15,603 nt of DNA. It comes from an uncultured bacterium. Lineage in GTDB: Bacteria; Bacteroidota; Bacteroidia; Bacteroidales; Bacteroidaceae. Location: positions 1-15,603 of the forward strand of contig CAJMQV010000030.1 in assembly GCA_905215575.1 (NCBI GenBank), in the 5' to 3' direction. Position numbers and translations under genes: made by a program. Below the pieces are notes generated by a model. The model was not told the DNA's origin. It worked only from the letters and a program-made list of their open reading frames with translations, and did not search any database. Position 1 is the stretch's first letter, and every line of letters begins with the position of its first letter. Below, piece after piece: positions 1-5,709 of the stretch.

Positions 1-36
1 TTATCTTTATATGTCTGGTTTCTTCCATGACTAATC

Positions 37-67
37 TTTTAATTTAATTGCAAAATTAATATATTTG
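37..67 (+). promoter_or_regulatory. Bacteroidota-type promoter for the Smr-domain gene
   Basis: A perfect -7 box TATATTTG lies at 60-67 and a 3-of-4 match to the -33 box (TTTT, 37-40) lies 19 nt upstream, the spacing expected for the Bacteroidota primary sigma factor. The start codon at 100 would leave a leader of roughly 25 nt. The call rests on motif match and spacing only. Confidence 0.55.
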
Positions 68-99
68 CAGTAAGATATAATCAAAAAGTCAGTTAAATC

Positions 100-1236
100 A
101 TGAAGATAGGAGATAAAGTTAGATTCCTGAGCGAAGTAGGAGGCGGTGTAGTTACCGGCTTTCAGGACAAGGATACAGTGTTGGTACAGGATGAGGACGG
201 CTTCGATATCCCCATGCTGATTCGTGAATGCGTCGTGGTAGATACCAACGACTATAATATAGCCAAAGTCAATACGGGCACCCGCACCATTGACATGAAG
301 GGTTCTTACGGCAGTGGTTTCACTGGCGGGGGTACTCCCAGCAGCCGTTTCCGCTCGGAGAAACCGGATACTCTGGTACATGCCTTTGACGATGATGAGG
401 ACGACAAGCCCATCACTTTTGAGCCGCGCCCGGTAGAGCGCCGTGACGGTGACAAACTGAACGTCTTTCTGGCCTTTGTGCCTACCACTCCGAAGGAGAT
501 GACCAGCACTAAGTTTGAGGCATATCTGGTGAATGCCACCAACTATTATTTGAACTTTGTGTACATGAGTGCCGAGGGTAACAGCTGGAAACTGCGTCAT
601 CAGGCCATTGTGGAGCCGAATACCAAGCTCTTTGTAGAAGAATTCGGACGTGAGGATCTGAACGATATGGAACGTGTCTGCGTGCAGGCTACCGCCTACA
701 AGAAAAACAAACCGTTCCTGATCAAGCCTACCATCAATGCAACCTTCCGTATTGATGCGGTGAAGTTCTACAAGACACATGCGTTCCAGCAGAGTGATTT
801 CTTCGAGGAACCGGCCTTGATTTATGAGATTGTACGCAATGATGTTCCGGCCCGAGAAGTATTTATCGATGCGGAACAGATCAAAGAGGCGCTTCTGAAG
901 AAATCTACAGATGAAAAGCCGGCACAGAAAGCCGGAAAACCGAAAAAGGACAACGGTATTCTGGAGGTGGATCTGCACATTACCGAGTTGCTTGACAATA
1001 CAGCCGGACTGAGTAACCGTGAGATGCTGAACCGTCAACTGGAGGAATTCAACAAGGTGATGGAAGCCAACAAAGGACAGAAAAACCGTAAGATTGTCTT
1101 CATTCACGGCAAAGGGGAAGGAGTGCTTCGCAATGCGCTGATCAAGGAACTGAAGCATAAATACAAGAACTGTTCTTATCAGGATGCTTCCTTCCAGGAG
1201 TATGGCTATGGAGCAACGATGGTAACCATTCATTAA
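100..1236 (+). CDS. KOW-like / DUF2027 / Smr-domain protein
   Basis: A 378-residue cytoplasmic protein with no signal peptide. Residues 1-48 form a small beta-rich KOW-like segment (IGDKVRFLSEVGGGVV). Residues 49-110 are a Gly/Ser- and Asp-rich linker. About 115-265 is a beta-rich domain matching what is annotated in Bacteroidota as DUF2027. A Lys-rich linker (about 268-285) leads to a C-terminal Smr domain with the DLH motif at D291-H293 and the HGKGEG motif at 336-341. Smr domains are known as nucleases in MutS2 and SmrB, where they act on collided ribosomes or nucleic acid; the role of this family is not established. The arrangement of a KOW-like segment and an Smr domain resembles the MutS2 C-terminus without its ATPase. 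The ATG at 100 sits just after a good promoter. The zinc-ribbon gene follows 14 nt downstream and is probably co-transcribed. Confidence 0.88.
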   Translation: MKIGDKVRFLSEVGGGVVTGFQDKDTVLVQDEDGFDIPMLIRECVVVDTNDYNIAKVNTGTRTIDMKGSYGSGFTGGGTPSSRFRSEKPDTLVHAFDDDEDDKPITFEPRPVERRDGDKLNVFLAFVPTTPKEMTSTKFEAYLVNATNYYLNFVYMSAEGNSWKLRHQAIVEPNTKLFVEEFGREDLNDMERVCVQATAYKKNKPFLIKPTINATFRIDAVKFYKTHAFQQSDFFEEPALIYEIVRNDVPAREVFIDAEQIKEALLKKSTDEKPAQKAGKPKKDNGILEVDLHITELLDNTAGLSNREMLNRQLEEFNKVMEANKGQKNRKIVFIHGKGEGVLRNALIKELKHKYKNCSYQDASFQEYGYGATMVTIH

Positions 1237-1250
1237 AAAGACAGTGTGTC

Positions 1251-1457
1251 ATGAGAAAAATGCTTTGCCCACAATGTAAAATCGGTGCCTTTTACGTGAA
1301 AAACGAGAAAGGCGACCGATGCTTGGTATATGTGGACGAGAAAGGTGAGGTATATACCAAATATCCCACGGATTCACTCGAAGGATTTGATACTACGGTG
1401 GTTTACTGTTTGGGATGTTCTTGGAGCGGTTCTCCGAAACGCTTGATTAAATACTAA
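1251..1457 (+). CDS. Small zinc-ribbon-like protein, function unknown
   Basis: A 68-residue ORF with two CxxC knuckles, CPQC at residues 6-9 and CLGC at 53-56, about 43 residues apart. That is the layout of a zinc ribbon, and it suggests one structural zinc ion. The segment between them (about 21-50) is polar and looks like beta hairpins. There is no signal peptide or membrane segment, so it is probably cytoplasmic. It begins 14 nt after the Smr-domain gene, which suggests one transcript and possibly a shared process. An in-frame ATG three codons later (1260) is an alternative start. I do not recognise a named family. The four well-placed cysteines and operon position argue that it is a real gene. 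Confidence 0.7.
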   Translation: MRKMLCPQCKIGAFYVKNEKGDRCLVYVDEKGEVYTKYPTDSLEGFDTTVVYCLGCSWSGSPKRLIKY

Positions 1458-1532
1458 AGGCTATTTGTCGAAAAAGATTTGTAAAAGCCTTACTTTCTGT
1501 TAATTCAATCAGTTCTTCTGCTATTTTTTTCG

Positions 1533-1540
1533 TAACTTTA
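1533..1540 (+). promoter_or_regulatory. Possible -7 box upstream of the NlpC/P60 gene
   Basis: TAACTTTA matches TAnnTTTG except at the last base and lies 53 nt before the ATG at 1594. No convincing -33 TTTG is seen 19-21 nt upstream, so this is a weak call. The surrounding 1458-1593 gap is AT-rich and also contains a distant 9-bp inverted repeat (TTAATTCAA at 1500-1508, TTGAATTAA at 1562-1570). Confidence 0.3.
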
Positions 1541-1593
1541 AAGCGATAAAAAAATCATTAGTTGAATTAATTGAACAGAAAAAGTTATCATTT

Positions 1594-2082
1594 ATGAAAT
1601 ATATCATCGCATTACTTCTATTTTGTTTTACAGCAACCACCCAGGCTTTTGGGCAGAGATTACTTACCGACGAGGCAGAATCCGTTACTGGAGAAGACAT
1701 AGTAGAAAGAGCGATGAAATATATCGGAGTTCCTTATCGCAGTGGAAACATGAATCCGAAAATAGGATTTGACTGCTCAGGCTTTACCACTTATGTGTTC
1801 AAAAAGGAGAATATTCTGCTGACACGCTCTTCGCGTACACAGTTTAAGGAAGGAACCAAGGTAGATGACAAAAAGGAATTGCAGAAAGGTGATCTGGTGT
1901 TTTTCGGAGGTTCCGGATCGAAAAAAACAATCGGACATGTGGGTATTGTTACCGATGTCAATGAAGAAACCGGAGCATTTTCCTTTATCCATGCCAGCCG
2001 TAAGGGAATCTGCATTTCTTCGTCTACAGAGCCTTACTATAGCAAGCGTTATGTAGGGGCCAGAAGAGTTTTGGAAGCTTAA
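1594..2082 (+). CDS. Secreted NlpC/P60-family cysteine peptidase
   Basis: A 162-residue protein with an N-terminal signal peptide (hydrophobic core about 3-18, probable cleavage near residues 18-21) and one NlpC/P60 domain (about 33-160). The expected catalytic residues are visible: Cys61 in FDCSGF, His115 in GHVGIV, and a third polar residue, His133, in FIHAS. Family members cleave peptide stems of peptidoglycan, often at the D-gamma-glutamyl bond to the third residue, so a periplasmic role in wall remodelling or recycling is likely. It is a minimal single-domain form, without SH3 or other wall-binding domains, so it probably acts on free muropeptides or depends on a partner. It has its own upstream gap (1458-1593) and downstream terminator and is likely monocistronic. 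The family call is firm; the exact bond cleaved is not known. Confidence 0.92.
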   Translation: MKYIIALLLFCFTATTQAFGQRLLTDEAESVTGEDIVERAMKYIGVPYRSGNMNPKIGFDCSGFTTYVFKKENILLTRSSRTQFKEGTKVDDKKELQKGDLVFFGGSGSKKTIGHVGIVTDVNEETGAFSFIHASRKGICISSSTEPYYSKRYVGARRVLEA

Positions 2083-2102
2083 TCGATGAAATAATACAGC
2101 AT

Positions 2103-2134
2103 AAAAAAGGATCGGATTTCTCCGGTCCTTTTTT
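2103..2134. terminator. Bidirectional intrinsic terminator between convergent genes
   Basis: A 14-bp stem (2103-2116 with 2121-2134), perfect apart from one G-U wobble, closes a TTTC loop. A-tracts on the left arm become U-tracts on the right, so it can end the NlpC/P60 transcript (U-rich tail 2129-2140) and, read on the minus strand, the PAP2 transcript. Confidence 0.85.
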
Positions 2135-2142
2135 ATTTTTCC

Positions 2143-2206
2143 ATTACCGCCCCGTCAGTAATCCATTACTGTGCTGAAAGTAATCCATTACTGACGGGGC
2201 GGTAAT
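2143..2206. repeat. 64-nt near-perfect inverted repeat with nested palindromes
   Basis: Two 28-nt arms (2143-2170 and 2179-2206) are reverse complements except for a central CC facing CC, with an 8-nt loop. The inner part of each arm is itself a near-palindrome (AGTAAT-CC-ATTACT), so a 15-nt sequence also occurs as a direct repeat at 2157-2171 and 2179-2193. The outer stem is GC-rich (ACCGCCCCGTC). There is no T-tract directly after either arm, so it does not look like an ordinary intrinsic terminator. It sits in the convergent gap between the NlpC/P60 and PAP2 genes. It may be a REP/MITE-like dispersed element or an RNA-stabilising hairpin. Only one copy is present in the window. Confidence 0.85.
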
Positions 2207-2244
2207 TCATAAATGATAATATCAGTCAAAAAAACAACCTTTTT

Positions 2245-2811
2245 TCAGAACCTCATGGAAGCGTAGAGGCCATAACTGCCGGGAGCTGCTACGGGAGCCA
2301 ATACAACGTCGTGCTTGCGCATAAAGGGGCGTGTATAGATATAACTGCTTCCTACACCGATGGCTGCACCGGCGGCCACGTCCCACCAATCGTGTTTCTT
2401 TCCGAACACACGGGTCCAGCCTACATAAGCCGACAAGGCATATGCCGGTGCCCCCCATTTCCAACCGTAACGGCGCTGGATGAAAGCTGCTGCCGTAAAG
2501 GCCGCGGAGGTGTGCATCGAAGGGAAAGAATGGAAATCACTATGGTCGGGGCGTTCTTTCTTGACCAGATACTTCAAAGCATAGGTAACACCTAAAGTTG
2601 TTACCCCCGACAAAGCGCCCTGTTTCAGTCCCTGCCAGTCTTTCTGTACCAGTACGGCTGTCAGTCCGGCAGCCGCCAGCATACCTACAGCCACGTCTCC
2701 GCTGGTGCGTACGCCCCGTTGTGCCGGGGTAGGCTGAAACTCCTGTGCCCGTACCGGTAAAAGGAACAGACACAGAAGGAGTAATAAGGTTATTTTTTTC
2801 AAGACAACCAT
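2245..2811 (-). CDS. PAP2-superfamily phosphatase (membrane/periplasmic lipid phosphatase)
   Basis: I chose the ATG at 2811 (188 residues) because it places a signal sequence directly at the N-terminus (core about 7-19, cleavage near VRAQ); an ATG at 2841 would add ten polar residues. All three PAP2 motifs are present: K80 with R87-P88 (KYLVKKERP), S98-H100 (FPSMH), and R134, H140 and D144 (TRVFGKKHDWWD). The family removes phosphate from lipids such as undecaprenyl diphosphate, phosphatidate, phosphatidylglycerol phosphate or lipid A, usually on the periplasmic side. The start overlaps the end of the DgkA-family gene by 13 nt, which suggests translational coupling and a shared lipid-phosphate theme. 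The C-terminus, YGLYASMRF, ends in an aromatic residue and resembles an outer-membrane beta-strand signal, which is unusual for this fold. The substrate cannot be read from sequence. Confidence 0.88.
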   Translation of the reverse strand: MVVLKKITLLLLLCLFLLPVRAQEFQPTPAQRGVRTSGDVAVGMLAAAGLTAVLVQKDWQGLKQGALSGVTTLGVTYALKYLVKKERPDHSDFHSFPSMHTSAAFTAAAFIQRRYGWKWGAPAYALSAYVGWTRVFGKKHDWWDVAAGAAIGVGSSYIYTRPFMRKHDVVLAPVAAPGSYGLYASMRF

Positions 2812-3179
2812 AATACAATTTTGGGAATAAAAATAATACAACCGATGATAGCTGCCGCAATGGCCAGAATCAGTACCGCACCGGATGCCAGATCCTTGGT
2901 ACGCTTGATAGCTTCATCATATTCTTGGGTTACCCGATCGGCCAGAGCTTCCACAGCGGAATTGACCGCTTCGGCAGCCAATACCATGCCGATGGCGAAT
3001 ATCACGGCAATCCATTCGGACACGCTGATGCCGAAAAAGAAACCGGCCACGACCACACACACAGCCGCAAAGCAGTGAATCCAGGCATTGGCTTCCTGAG
3101 TTATCAGCAGACGGATGCCGTGAAAGGCATAGCCGAAACTGCGCAACCGCTTGCGTAAGGTAAAACCGTTGTTTTTCAT
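2799..3179 (-). CDS. dgkA: DgkA-family diacylglycerol/undecaprenol kinase
   Basis: A 126-residue integral membrane kinase, the usual size for the family. An N-terminal amphipathic basic segment (about 8-25) is followed by three hydrophobic helices (about 34-50, 54-72 and 100-122). The catalytic signature is seen at E70-x2-N73-x3-E77 (EAVNSAVEALAD), with K96-D97 in KRTKDLASGAV and the early E29. Enzymes of this family phosphorylate diacylglycerol (Gram-negative DgkA) or undecaprenol (many other bacteria) at the inner membrane. The sequence alone does not decide between them, and the Bacteroidota branch may favour undecaprenol. It starts 6 nt after the exonuclease III stop and its end overlaps the PAP2 start, so it is the middle gene of a three-gene operon. 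Pairing a lipid kinase with a lipid phosphatase suggests control of a phospholipid carrier pool (inference). Confidence 0.93.
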   Translation of the reverse strand: MKNNGFTLRKRLRSFGYAFHGIRLLITQEANAWIHCFAAVCVVVAGFFFGISVSEWIAVIFAIGMVLAAEAVNSAVEALADRVTQEYDEAIKRTKDLASGAVLILAIAAAIIGCIIFIPKIVLWLS

Positions 3180-3185
3180 CGGAAA

Positions 3186-3941
3186 CTAAAAATTAATCTG
3201 TACTTCTACCGGACAATGGTCCGAACCGAATATATCGGTATGAATATGGGCACTCTGGAGTTTTTCTTCCAGACGGGAAGACACCACAAAATAGTCAATA
3301 CGCCACCCGGCGTTCTTTTCACGCGCCTTGAAGCGGTAAGACCACCAGGAGTAGATGTTTTCCATATCGGGGTAGAAGTAACGGAAGGAATCGGTAAAAC
3401 CGCTGTCGAGCAGATTCTGGAATTGCTCGCGTTCCTCGTCCGTAAATCCGGCATTGCGGCGGTTGGTCTTAGGGTTTTTCAAGTCAATTTCCTTATGGGC
3501 CACATTCAAGTCGCCGCACAACACTACGGGCTTCTTGGCATCCAGTTCGCAGATATAGGCCCGGAAATCACGTTCCCATTCCATGCGGTAATCCAGACGC
3601 TTCAGTCCGTCCTGTGAATTCGGAGTGTATACGGTCACCATATAAAAGTCCGGCATTTCAAGAGTAATGACGCGGCCTTCGTGGTCGTGTTCCTCTTTTC
3701 CGATTCCATATGTTACAGACAATGGTTCGTGCTTTGTGAAAATTGCCGTACCGGAATAGCCTTTCTTTTCGGCATAATTCCAGTAAGAATGATAGCCCTC
3801 AAACTCCAGATCCAACTGTCCGGCCTGCATCTTGGTTTCCTGCAGGCAGAAGAAATCCGCGTCCAGACGGGCAAACGCCTCGCGGAAACCTTTGTCGCAA
3901 CAAGCCCGCAAGCCGTTGACATTCCATGATATAAACTTCAT
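3186..3941 (-). CDS. xth: Exonuclease III / AP endonuclease (ExoA/Xth family)
   Basis: A 251-residue cytoplasmic base-excision-repair enzyme of normal length. It incises DNA 5' to abasic sites and has 3' exonuclease and 3' phosphodiesterase activity with Mg2+. The family's active-site motifs are intact: N7 in SWNVNG, E35 in LQETK, Y105 in VYTPNSQ, D144 and N146 in CGDLNVAH, W218-D221 in GWRIDYF, and D241-H242 in GSDHCPV. There is no signal peptide. The ATG at 3941 begins directly with the conserved MKFISWNVNG. It is the first gene of the minus-strand operon leading to dgkA and the PAP2 gene and is preceded by a strong promoter. The family call is secure. Confidence 0.97.
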   Translation of the reverse strand: MKFISWNVNGLRACCDKGFREAFARLDADFFCLQETKMQAGQLDLEFEGYHSYWNYAEKKGYSGTAIFTKHEPLSVTYGIGKEEHDHEGRVITLEMPDFYMVTVYTPNSQDGLKRLDYRMEWERDFRAYICELDAKKPVVLCGDLNVAHKEIDLKNPKTNRRNAGFTDEEREQFQNLLDSGFTDSFRYFYPDMENIYSWWSYRFKAREKNAGWRIDYFVVSSRLEEKLQSAHIHTDIFGSDHCPVEVQINF

Positions 3942-3971
3942 ATTTCTTTTTTGATATAGGGGTTAATGCTG

Positions 3972-4002
3972 CAAAAATACGCTTTATTTCCTTCTGTTCA
4001 AA
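3972..4002 (-). promoter_or_regulatory. Consensus promoter for the xth-dgkA-PAP2 operon
   Basis: On the minus strand, TTTG (4002-3999), a 19-nt spacer and TATTTTTG (3979-3972) match the Bacteroidota promoter exactly. The leader to the ATG at 3941 would be about 25 nt. Confidence 0.75.
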
Positions 4003-4041
4003 GAAATGTCCGGGCAATGACCTGTCTTGAAAAAGATTCAT

Positions 4042-4049
4042 TAACTTTG
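4042..4049 (+). promoter_or_regulatory. -7 box of the EEP lipoprotein gene
   Basis: TAACTTTG is a full match to TAnnTTTG, 47 nt before the ATG at 4097. No TTTG is seen at the expected -33 distance (about 4017-4022), so the promoter may be weak or need an activator. Confidence 0.45.
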
Positions 4050-4096
4050 CGGTACATTTCTTATCTTAATCTTAGAAAAACAAAATTATTTTACCC

Positions 4097-5149
4097 ATGA
4101 AGAAAAATGCTTTTACTTTGTTCCGGGGATTTTGCCTAGGACTGTTGCTGAGCGGCTGCTCCGTTTCGAAGGATGTCAGCATGTTGCAATTCAATATTTG
4201 GCAAGAGGGCACCATGGTGCCTCAGGGATACGAAGCCATTGTTGAGGAGATAGCCCGTTTGCAACCGGATTTTGTCATGTTGAGCGAGGTGCGCAATTAC
4301 CACGATACGCGTTTCTGCGACCGCATCGTGCAGTCGCTTCAGGAAAAGGGACAGACTTACTATTCTTTCTACAGTTATGATTCCGGTTTGCTGAGTCGCC
4401 ATCCGATAACCGATTCAACGACTATTTTCCCCATTAAAGATGACCACGGCACCATCTACAAGTTACGCACGTCCTTGTACGGCCATCCTTGTGCGGTTTA
4501 TACAGCGCATCTGGATTATCAGAACGACACTTATTATGAGGTACGCGGATACGATGGCAACAGTTGGCAAAAGATGGATGCTCCATTGACAGATACTACA
4601 GAAATATTGAGAAGAAATGCGTTGTCGCTTCGTGATGAGGCTATACAGAACTTTACGGTTGATGCGCAAAAGGAAATAGCTGGAGGCAGTCTGGTGTTTC
4701 TTGGAGGTGATTTCAACGAGCCGTCGCATCTGGACTGGACCGAAGCTACCAAAGACAGCGCAGACCATCATGGAGTCGTCATTGCGTGGCCGGCAACCAG
4801 CACTTTGCAACAGCATGGTTTTCGGGATGCCTACCGCAGCCTCTATCCCAATTCGGTAACGCATCCGGGATATACTTACCCTTCGGATAATCCGGCACTG
4901 GCTCCGGAGAAGATAACCTGGACTCCGGATGCCGACGAACGGGAGCGTATTGATTTTATTTTTTATTATCCACACAAGAATTTGAAATTGAAAGAGGCTG
5001 CTGTTGTAGGACCAAATGGTTGCATCCGAAAAGGAAAACGGGCACCCGAACTTTCTCAGGATTCTTTCATCCTTCCTCAAGATACATGGCCTTCGGATCA
5101 TAAAGGAGTATGGGCAAAGTTTCGCTTGAAAGAAAAAAAGAACAAATAG
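4097..5149 (+). CDS. Endonuclease/exonuclease/phosphatase-fold lipoprotein
   Basis: A 350-residue protein starting with a lipoprotein signal peptide: lipobox LLSG-C21, then Ser22, with no basic tail. The rest is one EEP (DNase I/sphingomyelinase-like) domain. The metal and catalytic motifs are present: N33 in LQFNIW, E64 in MLSEV, H138 in TAHLD, D205 and N207 in GGDFNEPS, D286 in RIDFIFY, and D334-H335 in WPSDHKGV. It should therefore be an active, envelope-anchored Mg2+-dependent phosphodiesterase or phosphatase. The family includes nucleases, inositol phosphatases and sphingomyelinases. A long insertion (about 140-195) between H138 and the GDFN motif is typical of secreted EEP proteins that are not nucleases, so the substrate is open. 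It is divergent from exonuclease III, which has the same fold, but differs in location and length. No terminator hairpin is obvious after it. Confidence 0.88.
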   Translation: MKKNAFTLFRGFCLGLLLSGCSVSKDVSMLQFNIWQEGTMVPQGYEAIVEEIARLQPDFVMLSEVRNYHDTRFCDRIVQSLQEKGQTYYSFYSYDSGLLSRHPITDSTTIFPIKDDHGTIYKLRTSLYGHPCAVYTAHLDYQNDTYYEVRGYDGNSWQKMDAPLTDTTEILRRNALSLRDEAIQNFTVDAQKEIAGGSLVFLGGDFNEPSHLDWTEATKDSADHHGVVIAWPATSTLQQHGFRDAYRSLYPNSVTHPGYTYPSDNPALAPEKITWTPDADERERIDFIFYYPHKNLKLKEAAVVGPNGCIRKGKRAPELSQDSFILPQDTWPSDHKGVWAKFRLKEKKNK

Positions 5150-5264
5150 TAAAAAATATTTTTGTATATATTTTTCGTAACTGCTTATTGTCTGAAGGAA
5201 AGTATTAAAATTGCGGAAGATGCTTGATTTTATAAGGCTTTTGCCAAATAATGGATGAAGATAT

Positions 5265-5281
5265 TTTGTAATCAATACAAA
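5265..5281. repeat. Small inverted repeat upstream of the nrdDG promoter
   Basis: TTTGTA (5265-5270) and TACAAA (5276-5281) form a 6-bp dyad with a 5-nt spacer, about 50 nt upstream of the nrdDG -33 box. It could be an operator, but a dyad this short can arise by chance in AT-rich DNA. The rest of 5150-5330 is AT-rich, and I see no gene in it. Confidence 0.25.
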
Positions 5282-5332
5282 CTTTGGAGAAAAACTAAAG
5301 TCAAAAATAGAAAAATAAATACAGAAAAAAGG

Positions 5333-5364
5333 TTTGGATAGCTCTTTAAAAAGATATATCTTTG
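5333..5364 (+). promoter_or_regulatory. Consensus promoter for the riboswitch-nrdDG transcript
   Basis: TTTG (5333-5336), a 20-nt spacer and TATCTTTG (5357-5364) match the Bacteroidota promoter exactly. Transcription should start around 5370, right at the 5' edge of the riboswitch, and give a leader of about 340 nt before nrdD. Confidence 0.8.
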
Positions 5365-5370
5365 TCGTCG

Positions 5371-5549
5371 TTCAGGTGTTTGACCGGGCAATCCTGTCTG
5401 GCAAATGAAAAGGGAATCGGGTGTAAATCCCGAACAGGCCCGCTGCTGTGAATCCTTTCACAAGACTTTGCTCATACCACAAAAAACCACTGGTTCGATG
5501 CGGAACCGGGAAGGAAGCAAGGTTGGATAAGTCAGAAGACCTGCCTGAA
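5371..5549 (+). promoter_or_regulatory. Cobalamin (AdoCbl-type B12) riboswitch
   Basis: The conserved parts appear in order. A closing P1 helix is formed by TTCAGG (5371-5376) and CCTGAA (5544-5549). The core at 5412-5451 includes GGGAATC, GTGTAAATCC and GCCCGCTGCTGTGA. CCACTGG followed by a GGTTC/GAACC hairpin and CGGGAAGG spans 5488-5513. The B12 box (AGTCAGAAGACCTGCC) is at 5530-5545. This is an aptamer that binds a cobalamin cofactor in the nascent mRNA and normally lowers expression downstream. Here the downstream genes are nrdD and nrdG. The candidate expression platform lies at 5557-5669. Confidence 0.95.
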
Positions 5550-5556
5550 GACATTG

Positions 5557-5591
5557 TATAATATGACTTCGTGGACTAAAGACATATTATA
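5557..5591 (+). promoter_or_regulatory. Hairpin after the B12 aptamer, candidate expression platform
   Basis: TATAATATG (5557-5565) and CATATTATA (5583-5591) form a perfect 9-bp stem with a 17-nt loop, starting 7 nt after P1. There is no U-tract, so it is not an intrinsic terminator. It may be the hairpin whose loop docks with the aptamer (L5-L13-type kissing), as in other B12 riboswitches. Further on, GCAAAGA (5593-5599) can pair with TCTTTGC (5663-5669) or, through GCAAAG, with CTTTGC inside the aptamer (5466-5471), which would allow alternative folds. ACCCT/AGGGT (5636-5640, 5650-5654) makes another small hairpin. Confidence 0.5.
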
Positions 5592-5709
5592 GGCAAAGAT
5601 TTCTATCCGAGACATGACGGTTGCAGAACCATAAAACCCTAAAGAAAACAGGGTAAGGGGATTCTTTGCTGAAAAACAGGTAATTAGACATTTAACATTG
5701 AAAAAAGAT

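Noticed and set aside
31..1233. A 400-codon open frame on the minus strand opposite the Smr-domain gene
   Set aside because: It lies entirely opposite a gene with clear DUF2027 and Smr motifs and its own promoter. The antisense translation has no recognisable motifs and is rich in Ile, Leu, Phe and His, as expected from the reverse of codon-biased DNA.
2157..2193. The repeated 15-nt unit as a mini CRISPR array
   Set aside because: There are only two copies, separated by 7 nt, they are internally palindromic and part of one inverted repeat, and no cas genes are present.
2143..2206. An invertible promoter or phase-variable switch
   Set aside because: The arms are separated by only 8 nt, so there is no promoter-sized segment to invert, and no site-specific recombinase gene is nearby.
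4463..5275. A 270-codon minus-strand frame opposite the EEP lipoprotein gene
   Set aside because: It is antisense to a gene with an intact lipobox and all EEP motifs, shows no domain signature, and has no promoter at its start.
5557..5591. An NrdR operator upstream of nrdD
   Set aside because: The AT-rich dyad does not match the NrdR box consensus (ACACWATATATWGTGT-like), and it lies downstream of the transcription start, inside the leader RNA.
5698..5709. TTG at 5698 as the nrdD start
   Set aside because: Family members begin at the sequence encoded from the ATG at 5710, and a TTG start adding four residues has no better ribosome-binding context.
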